From positions 1-64,000 of the forward strand of contig NZ_JAACYW010000020.1 of assembly GCF_015356825.1 (NCBI RefSeq): a stretch of 64,000 nucleotides of DNA, read 5' to 3'. The notes below the pieces were generated by a model that was not told the DNA's origin, did no database searches, and worked only from the letters and a program-made list of their open reading frames with translations. Source of the DNA: Catenulispora rubra (GTDB lineage Bacteria > Actinomycetota > Actinomycetes > Streptomycetales > Catenulisporaceae). Each line of letters begins with the position of its first letter. Within the stretch, counting starts at the first letter, position 1. The translations under genes were made by a program, and so were the position numbers. Shown piece by piece: positions 45,123 through 53,468 of this stretch.

Positions 45123-46475
45123 TCAGGAACCGCCGCGCGGAGGCGGCGGGGGGTTGGGGACGACGGGAGCCGGCGTGGCGCGCAGGCGTGAGGGGGAGGT
45201 GGCCGAGCCGCCGTTGCCGCCGCCATTGCCTCCACCGCCGCTGCCGCCGTTTCCACCGGCACCGCTGCCCTGACCGCCGCCGTCGGCACCGGGCCGCACT
45301 GTCAGGGCTCTGCCGGTGTGCGCCGCGATCCCGGCTGCAGCACCCGCGCCGCCGGCGAGCGCACCCACCGACATCCCGGCGATCGCACTGCCCATGTTGC
45401 CGCCACCCCCGCCACCGGCGAAGGCACCGCTGATGCGGTTGGCGTGCGTGGCCATACCGTTGCGCATCGTGCCGGCCGGCGACGTGAACGCGGCGCTGGT
45501 GATCGCGGCCTTGCCGATCTTCGCCGCGCGCTCCTTCTGCAGCGTCAGCATCTCATCGCCGAAAGCGGGCACGAAGCGGTAGACCAGCCCGGAGGCGAAG
45601 ATCGACAGGATCATGATCGCCAGACCGGACAGCACGGCGCTGAACGAGTCCTGATTCCCCGAGGACACGGCGGTGGCGAGCGACAACACGATCACGATGA
45701 TCGGCTTGATGAGGTCGATGGAGATCATCAAGCCGATCCACCGCCGGATATGCCCCCACATGGACTTGTCGACGAACCCGGCGTACACGGCAGTGGCGAG
45801 TGCGGCCCCGACATAGAGCATCGCAGCCCGGATGATCAGCTCCAACCAGAGCAACGCGGCGGCGATCATCGACAACACGGAGACGAAGATCAGCATGATC
45901 GGCCCGCCGCCGAGCCCCGAGTTCGGGTCCAGGGCATGCGAAAACGACGCCAGGAACCCATTCCGATCAGCACTGGACCCATTGCCGATGGCATCAGAGA
46001 CGCTGTCGGTGATCTTGACCATCCCAGCCAGAATCACCGGCGTGAAAGCCGAGGCCAGCACCGCCATCCACAGGAACCCGGTCGCCTCACCTATCGCAGT
46101 GACGATGGAATCCCCCCGCACCGCCCGCTTCACCACAGACAACAACCAAAGCAGCACGGTCAGGATCGCCGACGCGGCGAACACGATCGCATACTGCTTC
46201 AGGAACCCCAAGTTGGTGAAGTTGACGGTCGCGGTCTTGGTGATCGCATCCGACAGGTTGTTGATGACCCACTGCGCCGCCTCGGCACAGCCACGGGCGA
46301 TGGAGCCGAGGGGATCGGTGATCGTGCTGGCGGTGTTGGGGACGCCGTTTTGGGTTCCGGGTGGGGCGGGGGTGCCGTTCACCATCTGCTGGGTGCTCTC
46401 GCAGGCGTCCTTGAGCTTCCCCGTGAGCAGCGCGCACGGGTCAGCCGGGTCGGTCAAGCGCCAACTAAGGTGCAT
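45123..46475 (-). CDS. Polytopic VirB6/TrbL-like membrane protein
   Basis: 450 residues from ATG 46475 (MHLSWRLTDPADPCALLTGK). About seven hydrophobic segments follow, including YAIVFAASAILTVLLWLLS, FLWMAVLASAFTPVILAGM and IMLIFVSVLSMIAAALLWLE, the pattern of TrbL/VirB6 channel proteins. The C-terminus is Gly-rich with GGGGGG stretches and a Pro-rich end (VVPNPPPPPRGGS). The start overlaps the previous gene by 11 bp. It is probably the inner-membrane channel scaffold of the cluster. A 252-bp spacer separates it from the SCO6880-type gene; I saw no gene there. Confidence 0.78.
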   Translation of the reverse strand: MHLSWRLTDPADPCALLTGKLKDACESTQQMVNGTPAPPGTQNGVPNTASTITDPLGSIARGCAEAAQWVINNLSDAITKTATVNFTNLGFLKQYAIVFAASAILTVLLWLLSVVKRAVRGDSIVTAIGEATGFLWMAVLASAFTPVILAGMVKITDSVSDAIGNGSSADRNGFLASFSHALDPNSGLGGGPIMLIFVSVLSMIAAALLWLELIIRAAMLYVGAALATAVYAGFVDKSMWGHIRRWIGLMISIDLIKPIIVIVLSLATAVSSGNQDSFSAVLSGLAIMILSIFASGLVYRFVPAFGDEMLTLQKERAAKIGKAAITSAAFTSPAGTMRNGMATHANRISGAFAGGGGGGNMGSAIAGMSVGALAGGAGAAAGIAAHTGRALTVRPGADGGGQGSGAGGNGGSGGGGNGGGNGGSATSPSRLRATPAPVVPNPPPPPRGGS

Positions 46476-47370
46476 AGCGGAGCCTCGCGAACTGCTTGAC
46501 GGCCTGCTGGAGGTCGCTAGACGAGGACACCTGTTGACCGGCAGGGACCGGCGTGGGGCCATCCGCCTGAGTGAAGCTACTCCACTTCCAGTCTCCGTTT
46601 ACCCAACTTAGGTTCAACGTGACCGTACTCCAGGTCTCGGATACGGGATGTGTCGAACCCTGACCCGCTGTTCCCGCGATCATGTTGATCCACACGGCCA
46701 CTGTCGCCTTCGTCGCGCTGTAATTCGTGACCGAAGTCCCGAACGGCACAGCCCGGCTCACAAAGGTCTGACCGGTCGGCGCGTTGCCGTTCTTGTCGAG
46801 GCCGAAGCCCTGTGCGGCCAGCGTGAAAGCCTTGTCCAGCTGCTGCTGGAGGTTGCCCTCTATCGCCGGGTCGGCGATCTGGTGGACCAGCTGGTGGCGC
46901 GAGCCGGCGGTCATCATCGCCTCGGAGCCGTAGGCCGAGACGAAGTTGGCCGCTGCGGAGACGGCGCCGTTCTGGGTTTCGGTGTATCCGGTCAGCACGT
47001 TGTTCGCCCCGGACTGCGTCGGGAAAGCAGGAGTCGAAGCTCCCGCTGACGCGCTCTCCCCGACCGTAGCCGTGGCCGCAGGCACCCCGCCCCCGACGCC
47101 CGTGCTCGCGCCCTGGCTCGTGGAGCTGTTGTTGTGCTTGCTGCTGTTGATCGCGATCACCGCCGCGACCACCACCACGATCGCGGCCAGGGCCAGGACG
47201 CCGCGGCCGCGGCGTCCTCTGGGGGCCTTGAACTCGCCTTCGTAGGGGTCCTTGGGGAGGCGGATGACGGTTTGCGGCTGCTCGATGCGCGGTGCGCGTC
47301 CGGGCCGGCCGCGGCGCGGTCCGCCGTCGCCCGTGCGGCCCGGACCGCCGCTACCGCCGTCGATAACCAT
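46465..47370 (-). CDS. Single-pass membrane protein, VirB8-like position in T4SS cluster
   Basis: 301 residues from ATG 47370, preceded by GGGGAG 8 bp upstream; a GTG at 47430 would extend it. Cytoplasmic N-terminus rich in Gly/Arg, one membrane helix (GVLALAAIVVVVAAVIAINS), then a Ser/Thr linker. The extracytoplasmic domain (about 150-300) contains TQNGAVSAAANFVSAYGSEA and the strand-rich TATVAVWINMIAG region. The topology matches VirB8 or TcpC-type subunits of Gram-positive conjugation systems. I infer that role from topology and context only. Confidence 0.7.
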   Translation of the reverse strand: MVIDGGSGGPGRTGDGGPRRGRPGRAPRIEQPQTVIRLPKDPYEGEFKAPRGRRGRGVLALAAIVVVVAAVIAINSSKHNNSSTSQGASTGVGGGVPAATATVGESASAGASTPAFPTQSGANNVLTGYTETQNGAVSAAANFVSAYGSEAMMTAGSRHQLVHQIADPAIEGNLQQQLDKAFTLAAQGFGLDKNGNAPTGQTFVSRAVPFGTSVTNYSATKATVAVWINMIAGTAGQGSTHPVSETWSTVTLNLSWVNGDWKWSSFTQADGPTPVPAGQQVSSSSDLQQAVKQFARLRYAP

Positions 47371-47553
47371 GTTCAAGTCTCCCCACCCCGGACGTCCCGG
47401 TCGTGTTACATCGTCGTCGTGTCGGGCCACCAGTTCCTAACAAATACCCGGATGGCTTCGTGCGGGTTTGCCGGGCGGCGCGCGGTGGCAGTGCTTTGGG
47501 TTGGCCTTGACCTCGGGTGAGGTCGCCTGTGTGATCGCGGGGGGCCGCGCCGG

Positions 47554-47928
47554 TCAGATCGCCATGCCGTAGACGATGGTGAACAGGGTGCCGAGGGATC
47601 CGATGATGAACACACCGGTCAGGCCGGCCACGATCAGGCCCTTGCCCTGCTCGGCAGAGAAGGTGTCGCGCAGCGCCGTGGCGCCGATGCGCTGTTTGGC
47701 CGCGCCCCAGACCGCGATGCCCAGGCAGATGATGATCGCGGTGGCCATGATGACCTCGATCATCACCCTGGCCTCGTTGCCGACCTGGCCGAAGGGGCCC
47801 CAGTTCGGGGCGATCCCGCCGATGATCGTGTTGATGTCGTTGCCCGACGGCGGTGCCGGCGTCGGCGTAGCGGTGAGGAACGTGGCCACGGTGTGCGCCG
47901 CGCCATGCAGAGTTTGCAGTGCAGACAC
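47554..47928 (-). CDS. Small VirB2/TrbC-like membrane protein
   Basis: 124-residue protein with two helices: EVIMATAIIICLGIAVWGAA and then about LIVAGLTGVFIIGSLGTLFT. A loop containing KQRIGATALRDTFSAEQGK lies between. Two-helix small proteins of this kind at the start of a T4SS operon are usually the pilin/TrbC-like component. Here the N-terminal ~45 residues (with TATPTPAPPSGNDINTI) are exported-looking. Start is GTG 47928; GGAGG lies 12 bp upstream. It is first in the minus-strand unit, 183 bp before the VirB8-like gene. Confidence 0.68.
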   Translation of the reverse strand: MSALQTLHGAAHTVATFLTATPTPAPPSGNDINTIIGGIAPNWGPFGQVGNEARVMIEVIMATAIIICLGIAVWGAAKQRIGATALRDTFSAEQGKGLIVAGLTGVFIIGSLGTLFTIVYGMAI

Positions 47929-48101
47929 GATGACCGCCTGCCTCCAGTCCTGTGGTTATAACGGTGGTGTTCGTCGTACTCACGATGTGGTGTCACTGCC
48001 GGTAGCGTAGGGAACTCAGTCTACGAGGATGACGCGGACGGCAGATACCTTGTCTATGGTGTCGTTTTCCTCGATCCGCCTGCGGCACACCTTGGTTATC
48101 G

Positions 48102-48119
48102 GTTGATCCGATGATCAAC
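48102..48119. promoter_or_regulatory. Inverted repeat in divergent T4SS promoter region
   Basis: Perfect 7-bp arms GTTGATC-CGAT-GATCAAC, just upstream of the ribosome-binding site GGGAGGAAG of the wall hydrolase gene. The 211-bp region carries the divergent start of the T4SS-like genes, so it may be a shared operator or a small leader hairpin. Confidence 0.45.
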
Positions 48120-48139
48120 TGAAGGGAGGAAGGGTCCTG

Positions 48140-49303
48140 ATGAAGACATCGATCATCATCGGCGCGTCGCTGGTGGCCACTCCCTTCCTTCTGGTAGGCG
48201 CGATCGTGGTCGGCACCATGAGCGTGGCCGCCGGCAGCTCCACCCTCAGCCCCGTCGGCCGGATCGCCGACGGCACGGTGCCCGCCGCGGACTCCGTGCT
48301 GATGGAGCACTACGGCCACATGTGCCCGGAGCTCACCCCCTCCCTGCTGGCCGCGCAGCTGTACCAGGAGTCGGGCTTCAACCCGACCATCGTCTCCCCG
48401 GCCGGCGCCATAGGGATCGCCCAGTTCATGCCCGGCACCTGGCCCAACTGGTCATCACCGCAGGACGGCGACGGCAAACAGGATCCGCGCAACCCGGCCG
48501 ACGCGATCCCGGCAGCCGCGCGCTACGACTGCGCCATCGCGCACCAGGTCTCCGGCGTCGGCGGCGACGTGGTCTCCAACATGCTCGCCGGCTACAACGC
48601 CGGGCCCGGCGCGGTCGAGCAGTATGGCGGAATCCCGCCATACTCCGAGACGCAGAACTACGTGAAGAACATCAAGGCCCTGGAACAGGCCTTCCGCGCC
48701 CCGGACCCGACCATCGCGCCCTCCGACATGGCCGTGCGCGCGATCGCCTACGCCTACAACCGCCTCGGCACCCCCTACGAGTGGGGCGGCGACGGCACCG
48801 ACGGCCGCTTCGACTGCTCCGGCCTGGTCCAGGCCGCCTACACCTCGGTCGGCATCACCATGCCCCGCACCGCCTCCGAGCAGTGGTACACCGGCCCGCA
48901 CGTCCCGGTCGCCCAGCTCCAGCCCGGCGACCTGGTCTTCTACGCCACCGACCTGTCCAACCCGGGCAGCATCCACCACGTCGGCATCTACGTCGGCGGC
49001 GGCGTGATGATCGACGCCCCGCACACCGGCGCCTCGATCCGCTTCGACCCGATCGGCGCCGCCGACTACCTCGGCGCCACCCGCCCGCAGCCGCTGGTGG
49101 TCGGCGCCGCGGTGGACGCCGCCACGCCGCAGGCCAAGCGCACGACGAGCCAGCCGGGCGCGATCCCGGGCAACGCGGCGCAGAACACGGCGCCGGCTGG
49201 GAACCCGGCGCCGACGACGCCCACGCCGACCGGCAACCCGGCGCCGACCGGCGCGAAGGCGCCCGCCGTGCCCCCGAAGACGACGAAGAGCTCAAAGCGC
49301 TGA
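48140..49303 (+). CDS. Bifunctional wall hydrolase: lytic transglycosylase and NlpC/P60
   Basis: 387-residue exported enzyme, VirB1/TcpG-type by context. One membrane helix at the N-terminus (SIIIGASLVATPFLLVGAIV) is followed by a soluble lytic transglycosylase domain with the catalytic Glu77 in LYQESGFNPT and the motif AMLAGYNAG-like MLAGYNAGPGAVEQYGG. An NlpC/P60 domain comes next (about 200-315), with catalytic Cys in RFDCSGLVQAAY and His in IHHVGIYVGGG. The C-terminal 70 residues are Pro/Ala/Thr-rich. The two activities would open the peptidoglycan for the secretion channel. It diverges from the minus-strand T4SS genes. Confidence 0.92.
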   Translation: MKTSIIIGASLVATPFLLVGAIVVGTMSVAAGSSTLSPVGRIADGTVPAADSVLMEHYGHMCPELTPSLLAAQLYQESGFNPTIVSPAGAIGIAQFMPGTWPNWSSPQDGDGKQDPRNPADAIPAAARYDCAIAHQVSGVGGDVVSNMLAGYNAGPGAVEQYGGIPPYSETQNYVKNIKALEQAFRAPDPTIAPSDMAVRAIAYAYNRLGTPYEWGGDGTDGRFDCSGLVQAAYTSVGITMPRTASEQWYTGPHVPVAQLQPGDLVFYATDLSNPGSIHHVGIYVGGGVMIDAPHTGASIRFDPIGAADYLGATRPQPLVVGAAVDAATPQAKRTTSQPGAIPGNAAQNTAPAGNPAPTTPTPTGNPAPTGAKAPAVPPKTTKSSKR

Positions 49304-49441
49304 GGGTCTGACGCCGCGCGACGGGAACATCACAAAACGCTGACCACAGCACCGATCAAGATTCCAACCACAACGCCGAGGGCGGCGGCCCGGAGCCGAA
49401 GCCCCCGACCATCGCCCTCCGGCGTAACCCATCGCCACCGT

Positions 49442-49807
49442 TCACATCGCGGGCACCTTGTCCAGGAACCCGGCGACCGCCCCGATCCGCCCGTCGGGAG
49501 CGATCAGCGCCACGTCGAACCCGACCACCAGCGCCTCGTCCGAGCCTGCCGCCAGCTCCCAGGTGAAGCGCACGACGTCATGGTGCGCGTCCGGCTCTCC
49601 GGCCAACCGGAACGTCAGCCCGGCGAACTGCCCCTGCGCCCCGCCGATCAGGGCACTGAGCTCCGCGTGCCCGTGCACCGACGCCAGTGGATCGGTGTAC
49701 TCGACCTCCTCGACGAAGACCTCCGCGACCTTCTTGGCGCGGGCGTCGGCATCGGTCTCGTTCCACGCGGCGATGTAGCCGTCGATCAGGTTCTTGACGT
49801 CAGTCAT
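49442..49807 (-). CDS. SnoaL-like (NTF2-fold) protein
   Basis: 121-residue protein from ATG 49807 (MTDVKNLIDGYIAAWNETDA). It fits the SnoaL-like polyketide-cyclase/NTF2-fold family: DADARAKKVAEVFVEEVEYT followed by DPLASVHGHAELSALI and a strand-rich remainder ending GFLDKVPAM. Members isomerise or bind small molecules; no substrate can be named. The upstream extension of the frame is not coding. It is divergent from the MFS transporter and shares its operator region. Confidence 0.8.
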   Translation of the reverse strand: MTDVKNLIDGYIAAWNETDADARAKKVAEVFVEEVEYTDPLASVHGHAELSALIGGAQGQFAGLTFRLAGEPDAHHDVVRFTWELAAGSDEALVVGFDVALIAPDGRIGAVAGFLDKVPAM

Positions 49808-49882
49808 GGGACTGCCTTCCGTTCCGGCCCCGGCTTGCCCGGCGGCCTGTGCCCTCAACGATGCCGCCGGGGCCATGACCTC

Positions 49883-49905
49883 ACGATTACCCGCCAGGTA
49901 ATCGT
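49883..49905. promoter_or_regulatory. Perfect inverted-repeat operator between SnoaL-like and MFS genes
   Basis: ACGATTACC-CGCCA-GGTAATCGT: 9-bp perfect arms and a 5-bp spacer, located 33 bp before the MFS start and 76 bp before the SnoaL-like start. The shape suits a dimeric regulator (TetR, MarR or HxlR type). No regulator gene lies next to it in the window. Confidence 0.65.
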
Positions 49906-49937
49906 CCCCATGACCCCGCGAAGCCATCGTTGATCCC

Positions 49938-51455
49938 ATGACCACCACTGAGATCTTGAAGACGACACAGATCCGGCTGGCGACACCGGCCAGCGAGGCG
50001 CACGAGGCGCCCGCAGCGCGCACCGAAGCAGAAGCTCCGCGCGACAGCGCCCGGGCCCAGAACCTGACGCTCCTGGTCCTCCTCGCGGGGGTCTTCATGA
50101 CCACCCTCGACATCTTCATCGTCAACGTCGCGATCCCCGCCACCCAGCGCGACCTGCACGCCTCGCCAGCCGCGATCCAGTGGATCGTCGCCGGGTACGG
50201 CCTCACCGTCGCGGCCGGGGTCATCACCGCGGGCCGGCTGGGCGACATGTTCGGGCGCCGCCGGATGTACGCGCTCGGCATGGCGCTGTTCACCGCCGCG
50301 TCGGCCGCCTGCGGGATGGCGCCGACCGCCGACGTCCTCATCGCCTCGCGGGTTGTGCAGGGCATCGGCGCGGCGCTGCTGAGCCCGCAGACGCTCGCCA
50401 TCATCGGCACCGCCTTCGAAGGCGCCAAGCGGGTCCGCGCCTTCACCGCCTACGCCCTCGCGATGGGCCTGGCCGCGGTCTTCGGCCAGCTGATCGGCGG
50501 CGTGCTGATCGACCTGAACTTCTCCGGGCTCGGCTGGCGCAGCTGCTTCCTGATCAACGTGCCGGTCGGCGCCGTGGCCCTGATCCTCGTGCCCCGCGCC
50601 GTGCCGGAGTCCAAGGCCGAGGGTGCCGCCCGCACGCGCCTGGACGTTCCCGGCGTCGCGATGGTCAGTGCCGCGCTCGTCGCGACCGTGCTGCCGCTGA
50701 TCCAGGGACAGAGCCAGGGCTGGCCGCTGTGGACCTGGCTGAGCTTCGCCGCCGCGCTCATCCTGTTCGGCGCTTTCGGCTGGTACCAGGGCCGCCTGGC
50801 CGCCGCCCAGAAGTCGCCGCTGATCGACCCGGCGCTGTTCCGCAGCAAGGGCTTCACCCGGAGCATCATCGCCCAGATCGTGTTCTGGATGGGTCAGGGC
50901 TCGTTCTTCCTGATCTTCGCCCTCTACCTGCAGATCGGCCGCGGCCTGGACGCACTGCACGCCGGCCTGGTCTTCACCGCGATCGGCGTCGGCTACCTGC
51001 TCACCTCGATGGTCGCGCAGAAGCTCACCGCGCGCCTGGGTCGGGGTTTTCGAGGACAAGCACAGACCGCCGCCGTCGGCACGCTGCTGATGGCCGTCAG
51101 CCTGGTCGACCTGATCGTCACGCTCCACCTCACCGGCACCCACGGCTCGCTGCTCTGGACGATCCCGGCCCTGGTCGGCGACGGCGCGGGCATGGGCCTG
51201 GCGATCGGCCCGCTGGCCGCCGGCGCCATGGGCCGGGTCGCCCCGCAGCACACCGGCGCCGCCTCGGGCGTGGTGTCCACGGTGATGCAGGTCGGCGGCG
51301 CGGTCGGGGTCGCCGTGATCGGCATCGTCTTCTACTCCGCCCTCGGCTCCGCGCCCACCCCCGCCGCCTACACCCACGCCTTCACCGCCGGGCTGGAACT
51401 CCTGGTCGGCGTGGCGGTCGCGGTGACGGTCCTGCTCCAGTTCGACAAGGACTAG
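49938..51455 (+). CDS. DHA2-family MFS drug exporter (14 helices)
   Basis: 505-residue membrane pump of the EmrB/QacA group. Motif A-like GRLGDMFGRRRMYALGM and motif C-like region around GLAAVFGQLIGGVLI are visible, with 14 helices expected. N-terminal ~40 residues are polar (ending RDSARAQNLTLLV). Typical for DHA2, motif D1 appears as LDIFIVNVAIPATQRDL. It probably exports a small toxic or self-made compound by proton antiport. Divergent SnoaL-like gene and perfect palindrome point to specific induction. A bidirectional terminator follows. Confidence 0.93.
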   Translation: MTTTEILKTTQIRLATPASEAHEAPAARTEAEAPRDSARAQNLTLLVLLAGVFMTTLDIFIVNVAIPATQRDLHASPAAIQWIVAGYGLTVAAGVITAGRLGDMFGRRRMYALGMALFTAASAACGMAPTADVLIASRVVQGIGAALLSPQTLAIIGTAFEGAKRVRAFTAYALAMGLAAVFGQLIGGVLIDLNFSGLGWRSCFLINVPVGAVALILVPRAVPESKAEGAARTRLDVPGVAMVSAALVATVLPLIQGQSQGWPLWTWLSFAAALILFGAFGWYQGRLAAAQKSPLIDPALFRSKGFTRSIIAQIVFWMGQGSFFLIFALYLQIGRGLDALHAGLVFTAIGVGYLLTSMVAQKLTARLGRGFRGQAQTAAVGTLLMAVSLVDLIVTLHLTGTHGSLLWTIPALVGDGAGMGLAIGPLAAGAMGRVAPQHTGAASGVVSTVMQVGGAVGVAVIGIVFYSALGSAPTPAAYTHAFTAGLELLVGVAVAVTVLLQFDKD

Positions 51456-51478
51456 TGGCCGCAGTGCGCAAAAACCGA

Positions 51479-51509
51479 GTCGGCGGCACCGAATCCCGGT
51501 GCCGCCGAC
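51479..51509. terminator. Bidirectional terminator between MFS and wall-binding protein genes
   Basis: Perfect 13-bp stem GTCGGCGGCACCG (51479-51491) and CGGTGCCGCCGAC (51497-51509) with a 5-nt loop, between the convergent MFS and cell-wall-binding protein genes. No T-tract. Confidence 0.78.
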
Positions 51510-51523
51510 CCCAAGCCAAGGTC

Positions 51524-53380
51524 CTACAAGCTGTTCAGCACCCCGTTCGAAACCGCCGCCGTTCCGCCCAGCACCACGCCGACCTCGATCGAGCCGCCGG
51601 CCTGCTCGTCGTTCAGGAACCCGCGGGTGGCGGGGTCCAGGCCGGTGGGCTCGGTCAGCAGCAGCGGGCCGTCCAGGGTGCCCATCGCGGCACCGCCGGA
51701 GAGGGCGTCGGCCCAGTTGGAGCCGGTCGCCACGCCGTACATGTGGGGAGTGCCGGTGGAGCCGAAGAACTGGCGGGCGACCAGGGCGGCAGTGCCGTAG
51801 CGGGTGTCGCCGACCAGGGTGTTCAGCTTCAGGTTCGCGGCCGGGACGAAGGAGGCGAGGGACTTCGCCGCCTTGTTCGCCGCGCCGCCGACGGGGTAGT
51901 AGTTCGCGCCGGCGGTCAGGCCCTGGTTCAGGAACGACGACACCGACGCGGGCATCTGGGTGTCGTTCGTCAGCACCAGGATGGTGTCCGGGGTCGCGCC
52001 GGCCGCGGTTCCGGCGGCGAGCGCGTCGGGGAAGTTGTTCGCGGTGGCGAGCAGGACCCGCTGCACGACGTGGTGGCCGTTCGAGTCCAGCATGTCCCTG
52101 GACATGGTGCCCGCGATCATCGCGGAGGTCTGGAACCGGTCGCTGCCGCCGACGCGGACCGGGTCGTACCCCAGGCGGGCCACGGCGCTGGCGACGTCGG
52201 GCGAGATGGCCTTCTCTCCGCCGAGCAGGTACACCGTGGCGCCCGGCGCCAGCGTCCGCTGCAGTTCGGCGGCGGCCGCTGAGTTCAGGGTCGCGGTCTG
52301 GGTCAGCAGCAGCGGCCCGCCGGTGTGCGCGGCCAGCGCCGAGCCGCCGAGGGCGTCCGCGAACTGGTCCGAGCGGCTCAGGACCGCGGCCTTGGCCAGC
52401 GGGCGCTTGTCGCCGGGGGCGTAGAAGTCGTTCTTGTTGCCGGTGGTGGTCGGCCACATCTGCTGCGACACCGCGATGGCCGTGCCGATCCGGTCGCTGC
52501 CGGCCCAGCGCACCGCGTGCTGCTGCGAGGGGTCGATGTTCACGTGCGCGGTGGCGGCCAGGTCCACCTGGTCCTCGTCCACGTTCAGGGACGTGGAGCC
52601 GTAGCTGCGGTTGACGCTCTTGAAGTACTGGTGGATCCGCTGGTGCTTGCCCCAGTCGGTGGACGGGACGTACGGGTCGTTCGTCGTGGCGTTGAAGTTC
52701 GCCTGGTCCGCGGTGGTGCCGGCGATGTCGACGGCGGATATCTGCGCTCGCAGGGCCGGGTCCGCGGCGGCGTCGCCGATGGCGCTGTGATCGGTGGCCG
52801 GGTTCAGCGAGTTGCCGTACAGGCCCAGCTTGTAGCTGGGATTGCTCTGCTGCAGCGCGGTCGCGAAGTTCTTCAGGTAGGTGTCGACCGCCTGCGCCGT
52901 CGCGGTGTCATGGTAGGTCTCGATGTCGACGAAGATCGTCGTGCCCGGGGCGAAGCCGAGGCTGTGGGCCTGCTTCGCCGCGTCGGCGCCGTCGGTGCTG
53001 CCCATGGTGGCCGGGTTCGCCCCGGACGCGATCAGGTCGAGGCCCTGCTTGCCCGCGTAGATCGCCCACATGCCCCAGCCGGTCGCGGCCTGGTGCTGCA
53101 CCCAGTCCGAGGTGTACCCGCCGGACGGCGAAGTCGCGGTCTTGCACAGGTAGCCCGAGCCGCCGATGTAGACGCCGACACCCCGGTACGGCGAGTGCGC
53201 GTACCAGTCGTCCATCTGCGCGTTGGTGGGCGCGTTGCAGGTGTCGAAACCCTTGCCGCTGAACGCCGTGTTGGGTGTCGGGGTGGCGGCGTGGGCGCTG
53301 GTCGCCCCGATGCCGACCAGACCGAGCGACCCCAGTGACGAGGCGGCGATGGCGGATGCGGTCAAACGAACGCGCTTCAT
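51524..53380 (-). CDS. Exported DUF1906 glycoside-hydrolase-like protein with cell-wall-binding repeats
   Basis: 618 residues from ATG 53380. Signal peptide RLTASAIAASSLGSLGLVGI, cut near SAHAATP. The N-terminal domain (about 35-240) is of the DUF1906/Rv2525c type: GKGFDTCNAPTNAQMDDWYA, YIGGSGYL and an Asp-Glu-rich strand FVDIETYHD. Three tandem CWB2-type repeats follow (about 260-610), each with a pattern such as RWAGSDRIGTAIAVSQQMWP, SRSDQFADALGGSALA and VYLLGGEKAI. The CWB2 repeats should hold the protein in the peptidoglycan. The enzyme may cleave wall polysaccharide or peptide; activity is unproven. Confidence 0.9.
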   Translation of the reverse strand: MKRVRLTASAIAASSLGSLGLVGIGATSAHAATPTPNTAFSGKGFDTCNAPTNAQMDDWYAHSPYRGVGVYIGGSGYLCKTATSPSGGYTSDWVQHQAATGWGMWAIYAGKQGLDLIASGANPATMGSTDGADAAKQAHSLGFAPGTTIFVDIETYHDTATAQAVDTYLKNFATALQQSNPSYKLGLYGNSLNPATDHSAIGDAAADPALRAQISAVDIAGTTADQANFNATTNDPYVPSTDWGKHQRIHQYFKSVNRSYGSTSLNVDEDQVDLAATAHVNIDPSQQHAVRWAGSDRIGTAIAVSQQMWPTTTGNKNDFYAPGDKRPLAKAAVLSRSDQFADALGGSALAAHTGGPLLLTQTATLNSAAAAELQRTLAPGATVYLLGGEKAISPDVASAVARLGYDPVRVGGSDRFQTSAMIAGTMSRDMLDSNGHHVVQRVLLATANNFPDALAAGTAAGATPDTILVLTNDTQMPASVSSFLNQGLTAGANYYPVGGAANKAAKSLASFVPAANLKLNTLVGDTRYGTAALVARQFFGSTGTPHMYGVATGSNWADALSGGAAMGTLDGPLLLTEPTGLDPATRGFLNDEQAGGSIEVGVVLGGTAAVSNGVLNSL

Positions 53381-53468
53381 GGACGTGATCCCCTCCGTAG
53401 ACCCGGACCACCCTAGGCCCGGATCCCGCACGCCTCCGCCGCACCCTCAACGAATGGCGTAGAGAAAA

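Noticed and set aside
41699-49303. Calling the T4SS-like cluster an integrative conjugative element
   Set aside because: No integrase, relaxase, tRNA-linked att site or excision gene is visible within the window.
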